A stretch of 64,000 nt of DNA, taken from Camelus bactrianus (taxonomy: Eukaryota; Chordata; Mammalia; Artiodactyla; Camelidae). The stretch covers positions 1,875,001 to 1,939,000 of the forward strand of contig NC_133573.1 in assembly GCF_048773025.1 (NCBI RefSeq). The letters are read 5' to 3'. Under the pieces are notes generated by a model. That model was not told the origin of the DNA. It did no database searches and was given only the letters and a program-made list of their open reading frames with translations. Made by a program: the position numbers and the translations under genes. Each line of letters begins with the position of its first letter. The stretch's first letter is position 1. Positions 22,926-33,725 of the stretch are shown piece after piece.

Positions 22926-23894
22926 CAAACGAGGTGAAAGATGATCAGTATGTCGACTAGCGCTGTTGGTGATCTTATACTTGAGAACATAAATGGAGAA
23001 ACACTGGCTTATTTTTCTTGCTATTGTGGTCGATCTTTTAAACTTGAGAAATGAATATCCAAATTAAATATTTGTATGTTACGTAACAGCTGTTCTCTAT
23101 TTCGTTTTGTTATGTGCATTTAAGGAAAAGCTGAATAATAGTTTAAACAGAGCTGCTTCAAATGCCTATCTATCATAGGCAATGGCATTCTAATAGGATG
23201 AGTTGACTTTCAGAAGTTTCTGATAATCACAATGGAATAGAAAAGTCAGAATCCATCCATGGTTTCCTATTGTTCTTTGAGACACTTGCTGGATTGGCCA
23301 CCACAGAGAGGGCATTGCTTTTAAAATGGGGAAGCTACCATCGACAAGGTGGGTCACAATAGCTCCATGGGGGGCGGTACCATGGGCGACGTCAATGGCC
23401 CAGACAATACAGTTCTGTGGCTTATTGTGTTGGTGAACTAAAGTCAGTGGATCATTCATATACCTAAAGCCTTTGAAATCATGTGTGCTCTTTTTTTACT
23501 TTTAAATGGAGGAGGAAGAGAAATTCCTCACCCAAACAGCACATTCAAACAGTAAATTACACTGCTCCGAAAATAAGTTTGGCCATGATTTAAAGTACTC
23601 ATGTATTTGCAAATAGAATATGGTGTTTATTTGAGAGGTGACAGGTAGGGGCAACGTAGCTACGAACACTCTCAGGCTGTGAGTTTGATGGCATGAAAAG
23701 CGACTGCAATGCATTCTCCCCTAATATCCCCTGGGGCCATTGTCAAAGCAGACCCTGGGGGCTGAGCCGCTGGCCGGGCCCTCCTGGGACCCGGCAGTTT
23801 TCAGGGAGCGGTGTGTGAGCGGTGCAGGTATTGTCGCCGGTCTTCACTGACAACTATACGGCTGTAGATAATGTGAAAAATGCATCCACACGCA
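22926..23894. other. Unassigned sequence
   Basis: Mostly unrecognised. It contains an 89-codon minus-strand open frame with no clear identity, listed separately at 23190-23459. Confidence 0.4.
23190..23459 (-). other. Unidentified 89-codon open frame
   Basis: The frame starts with M-N-D-P-L-T-L-V-H-Q-H and runs through W-A-I-D-V-A-H-G-T-A-P-H-G to an end rich in aliphatic and aromatic residues. It stands out because the amino-acid pattern looks protein-like (few low-complexity stretches, mixed charge, no simple repeats) in DNA of ordinary composition. I do not recognise a domain, no signal peptide is visible, and I saw no clear splice or poly(A) context. It could be a decayed exon, a processed pseudogene fragment, an old element remnant, or chance. 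Confidence 0.2.
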
Positions 23895-24000
23895 TAAGCC
23901 CGTGTGACATAGCAATCCTGTGAGGTAGGCAGAACAAGTCTCACGATCTGAAACAATGGGGGGGGGGTCCTAACCCAGTTGCCGTAAAACTGACACCTCA
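23895..24000 (+). mobile_element. Probable MIR fragment
   Basis: 'agcaatcctgtgaggtaggc' followed by 'aagtctcacgatctgaaac' resembles the MIR centre ('acaaccctatgaggtaggta ... cccattttacagatg'). A run of nine G (about 23959-23967) follows. Confidence 0.5.
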
Positions 24001-24754
24001 CCCAGTGCAAAACTGAGGCATCACGAGCAGGCGTGGCTGTTCACTTAACACCTATTTTTTCATCAATAGCAGGGCTGGGAATACCTGTATCACACGGTGC
24101 AGCTGATACCCACACCAGCAGTGGGCTACTGGGAAACGCAGTCAGTTCACTCCAGCACCCATGTGCCACACACCATTGAGGCGGCAGGCACGGAAGGATG
24201 AAAAGATGTGGTGCAAGGCTTCAGTGACCACACTGTCTGGCGTGGAGATACGTATAGAAAGCAAACATTACACGTGGGATGGAGCCACCGTGGAAACGGA
24301 GAGCGAGGGCAAGGGAAGCACATTGTATTGGGTTTGCACAGGCGAGGGCGATGGTGAAAACTCAGAGAAATAAAAGTACCGATCTCTCAGTACAAAAGTC
24401 AGGCATTTCATAACTGTCTGGTACTGGCCTATTTCATTACACCCGTGTACCAACGGCCTTCTCTGCATCTTGCATTTGTAACATATGCCTTGTATTAATC
24501 TTCCAAATGTAATTTAAATATTTCCTCAAAACCCAGGGTATCTAAAGTGTAATACAAACCTGAGAACTATATCTATGTCTGTATCTATGTTTAAAATCAC
24601 CTGCATACTTCTACACAGTGCCTAAATTTTCCTCCCAAATGATGATTTGTTTTCTGATATAATTAAAGTTTACTTATTTACTTAGTATGGGACCAATATT
24701 AGCTGCTACTATTTAAATATACAATACAATCTTGTACATTAAATTTCCTAATTT
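24001..24754. other. Unassigned sequence
   Basis: No gene or repeat recognised. Confidence 0.45.
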
Positions 24755-25668
24755 TATTTATTGGGGTTTTTTTGGTATATTTCTTAGGTTTTTCCAATAA
24801 ACAACCATTTCATCTTCAAATAGAATAGTTTCAGTTATTCCTTTTGGTCTTTTTTGTTGTTGTTGTTGCTTGTCTAGCATTACTGAGGTGGCCAGTACCT
24901 TGGGTGTAACACTGAGTGGAAGTGGTGTAGCAGACATCCTTGCCTCACCCCCAAACGAAGGGAGAAGGCAGCCAGTGTACAACCTCTAAGTGTGATGTAT
25001 GTGGATTTTTTTCATAAGTGCCATCTATCAGATTGAGGATATTTACTCATATCCCTTGTTTGCTGAGGGATTTTTGTCATGAATAACTGTTAAAATTTGT
25101 CAAATGAATTTTCTACACCTGTTGAAAGTCATATAAATGTTCTTTTTCCTTTGTTACTTGGGTGAATTACATTGATTGTGAGTGTAATGTTGAACTGACT
25201 TTGAATTCCTAGCATAACCTTGCGTGGTCATAATATGTTACCTTTTTCTATGCTGCTAGATTTAATTTATAAATACTTTGTTAGGGGATCTTACAGTGGT
25301 GTTCACAGTGGATATTTGGTTTTCAATTTTTTTTTTGTAAAGTCTTTGCCTTATACTTGCTCCATTAAAAAAGCTGGAGTGTGCACTCCCATTATTGTAT
25401 TTACTACCAAAAAAAAAAAAAAGATCATGTGATTTTGGCTTTAATTCTTCACTAAAAATATGATAGAATTTACCTATGAAACCACCTAGGTCTGGAGTTT
25501 TCTTTTAATCATCAGGGTTTTGATCCCCCCCAAATCAGTATTTTTACTAGCTATAGAGCTGTCCATATTTTTGATTTTACCTCTTGTCAATTTTGGTAAG
25601 TTGTGAGTTTTTTTGTTAATGTTTCTGTTACTTCAAAGCTGTCAGATTTGTTGATTAAATAACTGGGC
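24755..25668 (-). mobile_element. Ancient L1M ORF2 fragment (antisense)
   Basis: The plus strand follows the reverse complement of the central ORF2 region: 'gtcatgaataactgttaaaa' (compare 'atcataaatgggtgttgaat'), 'tttgtcaaatgaattttcta', 'aattacattgattgtgagtg', 'tttgaattcctagcataacc' and 'gatagaatttacctatgaaa'. It is strongly diverged with many short indels, older than the other L1 copies here. A T-rich stretch with GTT repeats lies at 24849-24870. Confidence 0.8.
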
Positions 25669-25689
25669 ACTACTGCCTCACCACGTTAA

Positions 25690-25805
25690 CACATAAAACT
25701 AACCATCACAGCTACCACGTGTCCAGAGCTGGAGCTATAGCAGTGAACAGGACCAAACAAACAAAAAATGCCTGACCCCGCGTAGCTTACTTCACACCAA
25801 AGGAA
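25690..25805 (+). mobile_element. Probable MIR/L2-type fragment
   Basis: 'tccagagctggagctatagc', 'agtgaacaggaccaaacaaa' and 'gcgtagcttacttc' follow the MIR/L2 pattern 'gctggggatacagcagtgaacaaaac ... catggagcttacattc'. Confidence 0.55.
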
Positions 25806-25859
25806 GACGAAGTAACACGTGGAGTATGTCGTCTTATTGGTAAGAAGAGCTGTTGTTAA

Positions 25860-26640
25860 ACAAACAGCGCGAAAAGAAGACACGGCGCGATTTTAAACAG
25901 CGTAATTTGGGAATAAACATACTTACACCGGACTCGAAGCGCAGGAGCCGGTCACCGGGGACGCGCCGCAGGCCGAGGACCCGGGCGCGGCCGCCAGCAG
26001 AGGCCGCGGGAGGGGCGGGAGGGGCGGGGGGTCGGGGGCCGGCGGCCGGGCCGCGTGGCCGCGGGCTGCGGGGCCCGACGGGGCGCGCGGCTCAGCTTCG
26101 GGTTGCCTCTCCCGCCGGCGGCGCTGAGAACACGCCGCGTGCGGAGCGGGGTCGCGGCGAGGCCCGCTGGGGAGCCGTCCGCGCGAAAGCGGCGGTGGCG
26201 GGAGGGCCGCGGCCCGCTTCGGGGACAAACGGCCCGGCGTCGCGGCCCGGGCGCGCAGCCCGCGCCTGCCGCGTGCGTCCGCCTCTGGCGGCGCCGCGTC
26301 GCCCAGGCCGGAAGCCCGGCGGCCGGAGCCCGCGCGAGCGCGCAGCGGGGCGGAGCCTCTGCGCCGGGCGCCGCGGCTCGGAGGGCAAAGCGGCTGCCCG
26401 TGGTAACAGCAACACACACGAGAACAGGTGCGTGTGCGGGCGACTGAGCGGCCGTGCTGCGCGCCAGCAGTGGACACAGCGCCGTAGACTGACCGCGCGC
26501 CAGGGAGATGAACAGGGCGGTCGAGTGGTACGGTGAGTTCGCGCCTCGCTCCGCCGGCCCCCGCTCCCGCATCGCGCGGAATGTGCGCGCGGACCCGCGG
26601 GGGCACTCTTTTCTCAATATTCTCGAAGAATTTCAGACTC
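25860..26640. promoter_or_regulatory. Strong CpG island, likely promoter
   Basis: CpG density and G+C are very high from about 25925 to 26620, far above the flanks. Two GC boxes (GGGGCGGG) lie at 26012-26019 and 26021-26028, with more GC-box-like sites near 26343. Six overlapping open frames of 107-239 codons on both strands are what stop-poor GC-rich DNA gives; their Ala/Arg/Gly/Pro make-up is typical of such frames, so I do not call them genes. A short candidate first exon with splice donor lies near its 3' side. No TATA box is obvious. The transcribed direction is not proven. Confidence 0.8.
26440..26532 (+). other. Candidate first exon with splice donor
   Basis: An ATG at 26508 with G at position -3 ('ccagggagatgaac') is followed by eight more codons (M-N-R-A-V-E-W-Y) and then CG/GTGAGT, a near-consensus 5' splice site with GT at 26533-26534. 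Its place in the 3' half of a CpG island is where a first coding exon often ends. The upstream limit is arbitrary. I do not recognise the peptide and no downstream coding exon is visible in the window, so this could equally be a non-coding transcript or a chance motif. Confidence 0.25.
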
Positions 26641-27480
26641 ACAGGAAAGTCGCAATGATGCTTAACCTAACCTTTCCCCCTGAACCATCCAAGGCCGGAT
26701 TGCAGACACGGTGTCACGCTACGCACAGACACTTGCGTGCTCGTCTCCAGCACGTTTAACACTTCGTACGTAGCCGCGGCGTAGCACCAAAAAGTCGGGA
26801 GACAAACACGAACCCTTTGGTGTCATCCGGTCTAAACCTTTTCTGTGTTTCACCTAGTGTCTCAACCGCATCCTTAACTACAAAACACTCCCACTCAGAG
26901 TCCTTTATTATACTGAGTGGCCATGTTTTGCCAATCTCTTTTCCACGTGGAAGAGTTCCTCAATTTTTTTGATTGTTACATCCATGACATCTTCGGAGAT
27001 CACAGACGAGACACCCTGCAGGGTCCCCCAGGAGGGCTCTTTCTCGTGTTTCCTCGTGAGGGCATTCAGGCAGGAACGTCCCAGGAGGGACCTGGTGCTC
27101 TTTTCAGCGCGTGCAGGAGGCGCCTCGCTGGCCTTCATCCCAGTAACAGGCGGTGGTCATTTCAGCCACCCGGAAGTGGGGCCTCGCTGGCGTCCCCACT
27201 GCACGCTCCTTTTCATTCAAGGAGCAGGTCGTGGGCAGATACTTTAAGAACTTGTGCTCATCTTCCTAGAATCAGCTATCACTATCATGTTCGCCAGATT
27301 GTGATCTTGCAGTTTCTCTACTCATTTCACATTTATTAGCTGGCACTGAACTCTTGAGGAAGAGCGCTCTCTTCTCCCCGGGTATGCATCATCCAGACCG
27401 TGCTGGACGGCTGTTTACTAACGAGGTTGTAATCTGCGGCTGTCATTATTTATTTTGATATTCAAGTCATCCCAGACTTG
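26641..27480. repeat. Ancient dispersed mammalian repeat (possibly L1M-related)
   Basis: 'cctaacctttccccctgaac', 'ggaagagttcctcaattttt', 'ttgttacatccatgacatct', 'tttcctcgtgagggcattca' and 'ggcaggaacgtccc' follow, in order, a widely dispersed old element whose consensus I remember ('...agagttcctcagtc...catgaccttgac...tttcctcatgattagattcagg...'). The same family appears near 60270-61330. I cannot name it safely. Confidence 0.5.
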
Positions 27481-27514
27481 GTCAGTAAAAGCCTTTTTTA
27501 CCTTAATTAATTAA

Positions 27515-27775
27515 TTTTATCTTTATTTTTAACACCTTTATTGTGGTATGATTCCTGTACAGCAAACTACACATATTTCCAATGTACAATTGGATGCATT
27601 GTGATAGATGTGTACACCCAAGAAGCCACCACCACAATCAGGATAGCTGACATTTCCATCACTCCCCAGGAGGCACAGTTTTCAAATTCCCAGTTTATCC
27701 CTTCCCACCTCCTTTACCCACTGGCAACCATACGTTTGTCAAACCTGTTTTTTCTGACTTCTTGAAAGTACGTTA
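27515..27775 (-). mobile_element. Old L1M 3' UTR-type fragment (antisense)
   Basis: 'acacctttattgtggtatga', 'cagcaaactacacatatttc', 'aatgtacaattggatgcatt', 'gtacacccaagaagccacca' and 'cacaatcaggatagctgaca' match the reverse complement of old L1M 3' ends ('tttattgaggtataattgac ... acaccCgtgaaaccatcaccacaatcaagata'). Confidence 0.75.
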
Positions 27776-29219
27776 CACTTTGCTACCGTATCCCCCTGAA
27801 ATACTATTATGTGATAACCTCCCCCTGGAACAGCTCCATCAAGGAGCCGTGCTCTCGTTTCTTGTTCATAGGTTTAGAAAACCAGCATGGATGGAGAAAT
27901 TACACTGATATCTATGAATGAATAAAAGAAGGGAGCTATTCATTGCATATCCCACCAGAAAGAGCAATTGTCTGGTAAAGCACCCCCCATTAATAACCCA
28001 CTTAGCCCCAGACTGGCAGGGGTCCAGCTCAGTATAAATGTGTTTCTGTGGCGCGCACTGCAGTCCCGCAGATGTCTGCTTACACTAAAACTGCAAAAAA
28101 TCCTGATGTCTTGATGACGATTCCATGTGTCCCTAAATAGCCATCATATTATTTAATGAGTTTATTGAGCAAATGAGAGTATTTATAGAACTAAAAGAGA
28201 ATATTTATAAAGTAATACATGTTACTCATCATTATATATTTAAGAATCAGAAATCTTGTCCATAATAGTCTTTTTTATTTATATAGAGCTTACATTTGTT
28301 TCTAAAAATTCATCTTTTGTGGCTTGTGGCTTTGTCATGCTCTTCTCTCCCTCTGAGAATCATTTTTTAAATAGTTTTACATAAAAAAATAAAGTAACTT
28401 TAGAGCCAGACTGCACAGTATTTACAAAAGCTTTTATTTTATTTTTATTTTTTCTCCGGTATTAGTCTCAAAGTTTATTTAGGTTGGATATTTGTGTGGA
28501 GGTTTTCATTTGTGTGTTTGTTTCACAGTTAAAAAAAAAAAAAAAGTGACTACATTCCTTCCAGAATATTCCACGCAAAGCCGCAGGAAAGTCAGAGAGT
28601 AGTCCAGCTGGCTCATCGGCACTGATGTGCGGCACCTGCTCGTCTCTCGTGATTCCTGCAGACGGACCTCCGGACCCCACTGCAGGGACACTCAGGCGCA
28701 GGGCCCTTCTCCCTCGTGTTGCCCCTGGCCGCGCCCTCCTGTGGCTGCTGCCCTCTGACCCTGCTGCCGCGACGTCCTGTGTGGCACCGAGGCTGCGGTT
28801 CCATGGGTCCTGTCCTCCCCCAGCCTCCCCACTCTCCCCGTTTCCCACGGTGCCATGTCTGCAGGCACAGCAGTTGCTACCGTATGTCCCCTGCGCTGAG
28901 GCTCACACAGATTAAACCAAAGCCTGACTGAGCGTATTTCCTATGACCTGAGACCTGAACCATGTCTAATTATCTTTTGCACCTTTGGTGCAAGTCAGAG
29001 TGCACACGTAGTAAATGTTTATTAATAACATGCAACTTGAGTGCACAAAGTCCTCTTTTCCAGGAACCAAGTCAGCCTCCAGTGTACTTGCCTCACTAAG
29101 TCAGAAGGACCAGGTACAGGGCCCAGGGGCTGTTATGACACAGTGGTGGACTTCCTGCCCGTTACTGTACACTCCAACCCATGAAAAGTTCAGTGTTTTT
29201 CTCTGTCCTGTTTGGTACA
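27776..29219. other. Unassigned sequence; GC-richer patch at 28590-28900
   Basis: No gene recognised. The 28590-28900 patch has scattered CpGs and overlapping short frames on both strands without a known domain. An A-rich run lies at 28530-28545. Confidence 0.4.
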
Positions 29220-29860
29220 GCCTTACAGCCCCCGTCCCCTCTAATTTCACCATCACAAGAATCTCTTATCTGTTCCTTCTCCCTCCAGTCCTGACTCATT
29301 TCGGCCATAGTGTGCGTTCTAAAAAGAAAATCTGATCATCCTAGTGCTTTATCTAAAATCTTTTAACTATTTCCCTTTGCCAAAAGGACAAAGCCTAAAC
29401 TTCTGATAAAAACAGGCCCATTTGTAACTTGAGACCTCGGCCTCTCTCGGCCTCTCTCCCCCTTTCTGTCCGCCCCACCAAGCCAGCTGTCCTGGAGTGA
29501 CGTCCTGTTCCCTACCTCTGGGCAGAATGCTCTTCCTCTGTCTTCTGTAGAGGGACACCGCCTCATCTTTCAGGTCTGATGTGGCGCTTCCTCCTGATGG
29601 CTGCCTTCCTGTGCTCACACTCCACTCCCTCGTGGGGCTGAGATGATGCACGCACCTTGGGCACCTCTCGTGTATGTTCTGCAGTAATCTCTCATAGCAC
29701 GAAAGTACTTTCCCCCTTATTTTCCATGGTTCTGTACTCCAGTAACAGACAATGCCTTCCTTCAGGTTAAATGTAATTTTTTAAAGTAATGTTTTCAACT
29801 TCAATTCTATCCCAGGATTATGCACTGTTGCTAGATGGTGCTCAATGAATATATGTTGAA
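29220..29860 (+). mobile_element. LINE-2 (L2) 3' end
   Basis: The order is 'gacaaagcctaaacttctga', 'gagacctcggcctctctcgg', 'cctctgggcagaatgctctt', 'ggtctgatgtggcgcttcct', 'cactccctcgtggggctga' and 'gctcaatgaatatatgttga', matching the conserved L2 3' arrangement that ends in 'gctcaataaatatttgttgaatgaa'. No coding capacity remains. Confidence 0.8.
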
Positions 29861-29998
29861 AGAGAGAAAAAAATAAATGAAGAAATGGAAGAAAGAAAAA
29901 GAAAGAAAGAGAAAGAAAGTGAGAAAGAAAGAAAGAAAAAGAAAGGAAGGAAAATTGAAAAAAGAAAGAAGAAAGAGGGAGGGGGGAGGGACGGAGGG
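29859..29998. repeat. Long polypurine (GAAA/GGA)n tract
   Basis: About 140 bp of nearly pure A and G on the plus strand, 'gaaagaaagaaagaaaaag' units grading into 'agggaggggggaggga'. It grows out of the L2 3' end, a usual seeding place for such microsatellites. Polypurine tracts of this length can form triplex DNA. Confidence 0.9.
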
Positions 29999-30224
29999 TC
30001 TGGCTCTATAGCTCACAGTTAACACTATTTGTCTTGTAGGGGCTCCACTACAGAGAAATTGTGTGATATATCATGTAGGCGAATTTGTGTATTCTGGTTC
30101 TGTGTTGACCCCAAGACAAAATCACTTCATGAACGAGGTGTAGATTTCTGAAGACCTGACACTTGCTCACGGCGCTGATGCCAGGGCAGGGCATTCTGTG
30201 TACAAGACACACAGATCTCAGTGT
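29999..30224. other. Unassigned sequence
   Basis: Nothing recognisable. Confidence 0.5.
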
Positions 30225-30480
30225 TTAAGCGGGCAGACCCAGGAGTCAAACCACCCAAGTCTTACTCATACCTCCATTGTTTACCAGTAAACTATGTTTA
30301 GTAAACATAGTCCAGGTGATAAATTTCCTCATTTGTTAAATAAGGATAAAGTGGGTACCCACTCTCAAAGAGAATTTCAAAGTTTGTGAAATAAACCATG
30401 CAAAGCACTTGGCTGTAATGTCAATGGGAACTTAATAAGTGATGGCAATTTGTAAAATAAAGAGATTGAATTAAAATGAT
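30225..30480 (+). mobile_element. MIR SINE (sense)
   Basis: 'cccaggagtcaaaccaccca', 'aaatttcctcatttgttaaa', 'taaggataaagtgggtaccc', 'ccatgcaaagcacttggctg' and 'gggaacttaataagtgatgg' follow the MIR consensus order. A 21-bp palindrome at 30291-30311 is not part of the family. Confidence 0.75.
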
Positions 30481-30676
30481 CAAATGAACCACTTTCCATA
30501 GCCTTGAAAAGTAGAAAATTGCCTATGCCAAAAAAGTAGGAATTTGCTGTTTACTTAACAACATAAAATATCAATTGTCCAAATATTAGTATTTTTCAAA
30601 TATTAATATAATAAATATTATTTTTTGACTTTGATTTCAAGATATTCAGTTAAAAACATATTGTAAGAACATTTTG

Positions 30677-30770
30677 GGAGGTGGAGGGTGTAGCTCAGTG
30701 GTAGAGCTCGTGCTTAGCATGCACTAGATCCAGGGTTCAAGCCCCAGTACCTTCGTTAAAAAAAAAAAAG
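30677..30770 (+). mobile_element. Camelid tRNA-derived SINE with plain poly(A) tail
   Basis: A box 'tagctcagtggtagagctc' (from 30691), B box 'gggttcaagcc' (30733-30743), then 'ccagtaccttcgtt' and a poly(A). Unlike the other two copies, it lacks the A/T linker and C-rich end. A short possible target-site duplication is AAGAACA at 30665-30671 and 30768-30774. Confidence 0.9.
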
Positions 30771-30774
30771 AACA

Positions 30775-31350
30775 AGCATCTTAATAAAATTGTAAGAAAA
30801 ATAATACTTTGAGTTTAAATTAACTCAACATCTGCAGAGAAGCTAATTCTCCCTCAAGAAAGATCAAGGAAAAAGATCTTTACTAGGAAATAGTCCACAA
30901 GTTTACCAATAAAATTAAGCTTTGAAATTGATCATAATTCCCATTCCTTAGTGGAAAGGAAAGCTGTTATGTGTGATTGAACCTGAGAAGACTAACTTCA
31001 TTCGTAATGAAATTAGTGTTTCCTTCCCAACAAGAAGAATTCCAGGATTTCCAGAATTTCTCCTTATTGATTATGCCTCCATCCCTGATTACACTTTAGG
31101 GAATGTTTTAACGGTGATGACATGCTGAGGAGGAGGCACATGAGCAAGTTAGAAACTGTGATTCCTACTGATCACATTGCTGTGCAATTAATGGGACGCA
31201 ACGTTTCTCATGGTTTGTCTTCTCCCTTAATATCATGGCTAAAGAATACAATTCTTTACTGATAGCAACCCTCAATTTTGTTGACCACTCGTTAGCTTGA
31301 AAATTCTGATTTGCACAAACATTATGTAACTGCCAGAAAATTTTTTTCCT
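30775..31350. other. Unassigned sequence
   Basis: No gene or repeat recognised. Confidence 0.45.
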
Positions 31351-31354
31351 TGAG

Positions 31355-31712
31355 TATACAATATAGTACACAGTATACACATATATAGTACACAATAGAT
31401 ACATAGGTAGAACACAGCATATACACATGTAGCACACAGTACATACATGTGTTGTATATGGCACACACATATGGCACACGATATGCGCATACGTAGTACA
31501 CAGCAGACACACATAGTGTGCAGTATGCACATGTATAGCACACAGTGCATACATGTGTAGCACACAGCATATACACATACAGCACAGTAATGCATATGTA
31601 GTACACAGTATACACACACAGAGTGCACGGTACACACATAGGTAGTACATAGTACACACATACATAGCGTACAGCATATACATATGTAGTACACAGCATA
31701 TACAGTATAGAA
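31355..31712. repeat. 22-bp minisatellite, about 16 imperfect copies
   Basis: Units begin with a core like 'tagtacacag' and end with a 'tatacacata' half, repeated about every 22 bp (sometimes 19-23). Copies differ by transitions. Three minus-strand frames of 211, 157 and 125 codons run through it, rich in Cys, Tyr, Val and Met. Because 22 is not a multiple of three, each frame cycles through the three registers of the unit every 66 bp, so a stop-free unit leaves all three frames open at once. These frames are not genes. Confidence 0.9.
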
Positions 31713-33610
31713 ACGACCAGTAGCCTTCCCTACCATGCTGCCCAAATGTTACCAGCTTCAGAAGCATATCTTTATTGCCCCCGGACCCCTCATCCCGCAA
31801 GTGCTGAGGAAATGCTCAGCCACATGGGAAGATGCCCAGAGCCCTCCCCTCCCTGCCTCTCCTCTTCCTACCAGGGTCATTCAGCCACTGCCTGAGGTTC
31901 CTGAGGTTTTGCAAAGCATCCCATTTTGTCCTTGGAGAGCTATCATTTTGTGACACGTTTCCCAGTTTAGCTTAGGAGGAACAATAGCTAGAGACAGGCA
32001 TCACAAAGCCGTCTGTGGGTGAGGACGTGTGCGGAAAATGGACTCTGGTTGCTTCTCACCTGACAGCACTTGGAAATTTGCAGGTGCGTGACGATGTTAC
32101 AGACTGGGAGAGGTTCTGCACTAAAAACACAGGTTCAGCTTCTTTAATCAGTCATCGTAACACATTTATTATGCATGACTTTGAGAAGCAGTGGTTGCAG
32201 AACACCTGGGAGGCCTGCATTTTGGCTTGAGCCCAGTCAGGGAATGCCAGAAATCCCTTGCTGAAGAGATGGCACTATAAATGCAGATGCTTCTATATCC
32301 TGAAGCAGTAACTCAGAGAGGAAGCCAATGGGCCATTTCTCTGAGAAATGGACACTTTTAAAACAAGACACTTTATAGAGTTAATTGTTCTGTTTATATT
32401 AATCATTCTGAATGAATTAAAGAGAGCACAGAAAGCGTACTATGTGTTAAAAATGGTATTTTTCATAACTCTAAAACACATTGTCAGGAGATGTTTTATC
32501 AATTCATTCAAAAAAGGAAGGAAAATAAAGGCTTTTGCTAAATAAATAGTAAGAACGTGAATACACATGCATGCAAACAAGAAAAAACAATCAGATAAAC
32601 ACAAGTGCCCCTACTTACAAAGACTAAAGGAAAAAAAATTAGTTCAGTGTTTAGGTGGACTTGAAAACATACTTCATTTGAATTCTCCATCCCAGATGAC
32701 ATCATAAACCAAAGGTAAAAGGGTATTATTGTCTTTTTAATTTTAATTCCATTTTAAAATGAGACAAATGAAAGGATTTTCCAATAATTGGTGTAAATCC
32801 TTTTCCATTCGGTGTTTCCATTGGCCATTTATAAGGGCAAAACATATAGAAATAGGCCTAAGGAAGCAGATATCAGATAAACACAGGAAGTAATTATTCA
32901 GCAGGAAAGACTGAAGGAAATGGACTGCTTTTGTTTTGTTTTGTTTTATCTGCCTTCCCTGGTGTCCTTAAGGTTTGAGGCATCAGCAGTAATGAAGGAA
33001 ATAGATTTGTAATTGCAGGACGCCTGCTGTTCATACAGTGTTGGCACTGCATGTCCCTGACAGCGTGTTTACTTTTAAAAACAGAGATAAACATCTTGAA
33101 CGAGGACTGCTTGCAAAAATGTGATTTCAAAATCTCTAGATTCTACTTTTTTTGAAAATCATCATAAGGAAGGAAAATTCCACCTGAAAGAAGGTAAGAA
33201 TTTTAAGCCCAGGGTTATATAACTGGGGTTTTAAAAGCAGTTACAGAAGAAATGAAAAGGTTCCTAAATACAGTAATATTTTCCATATAGGATTTCTGTC
33301 ACCTGAGCAGGATGAACGTAGGTGGTTACATGGGTGGGAAGGTTCGTCAGGGAAATTGTGTTGACAGCAGAAGGAATGAAGTTTGCCCTGCTAGTTTAAA
33401 ATTACTTAATCCTTTTCTTTTTCTGTTCAATATTGAATATTCTTCTTGCTTATGACACAGAATAGCCCTGATGCTCACATAAACAATCCCACGGTTGCTC
33501 ATCTTTCAGAAGAGGGTTAGGATTTTAGAAAATAGGATGTTTTTCCCCCTAGAGGATCGTTTTATCTGAGGGATTGACTAGATTTTCACGTACCTAATCG
33601 TACCAGATTT
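31713..33610. other. Unassigned sequence
   Basis: No gene or repeat recognised. Open frames do not exceed about 80 codons. Confidence 0.45.
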
Positions 33611-33614
33611 GGGG

Positions 33615-33725
33615 TTTTCTTACCTGCTGAATGAGGAGAGTGCACATGTCTTACAGAGCTGTAGTGAAAAATAAATGAACTAATGGGTAAGGTACCTGGG
33701 ATAACAGTTGGAACATGGGGAAATC
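33615..33725 (+). mobile_element. MIR fragment
   Basis: 'gtcttacagagctgtagtga', 'aaaataaatgaactaatggg' and 'aaggtacctgggataacagt' match the MIR segment 'tcatagggttgttgtgaggattaaatgagttaata...gcgcttagaacagtgcc'. Confidence 0.65.

Noticed and set aside
25853-26642. Open frames of up to 239 codons on both strands
   Set aside because: They overlap in nearly all frames within a CpG island and are Ala/Arg/Gly/Pro-rich, as expected when stop codons are rare; no domain is visible.
31355-31712. CRISPR-like array
   Set aside because: The repeats are contiguous, imperfect and only 22 bp long with no unique spacers, and the sequence is mammalian.
31165-31800. 211-codon Cys/Tyr-rich minus-strand protein
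   Set aside because: It is a read-through of the 22-bp minisatellite, and the other two frames are open over the same DNA.
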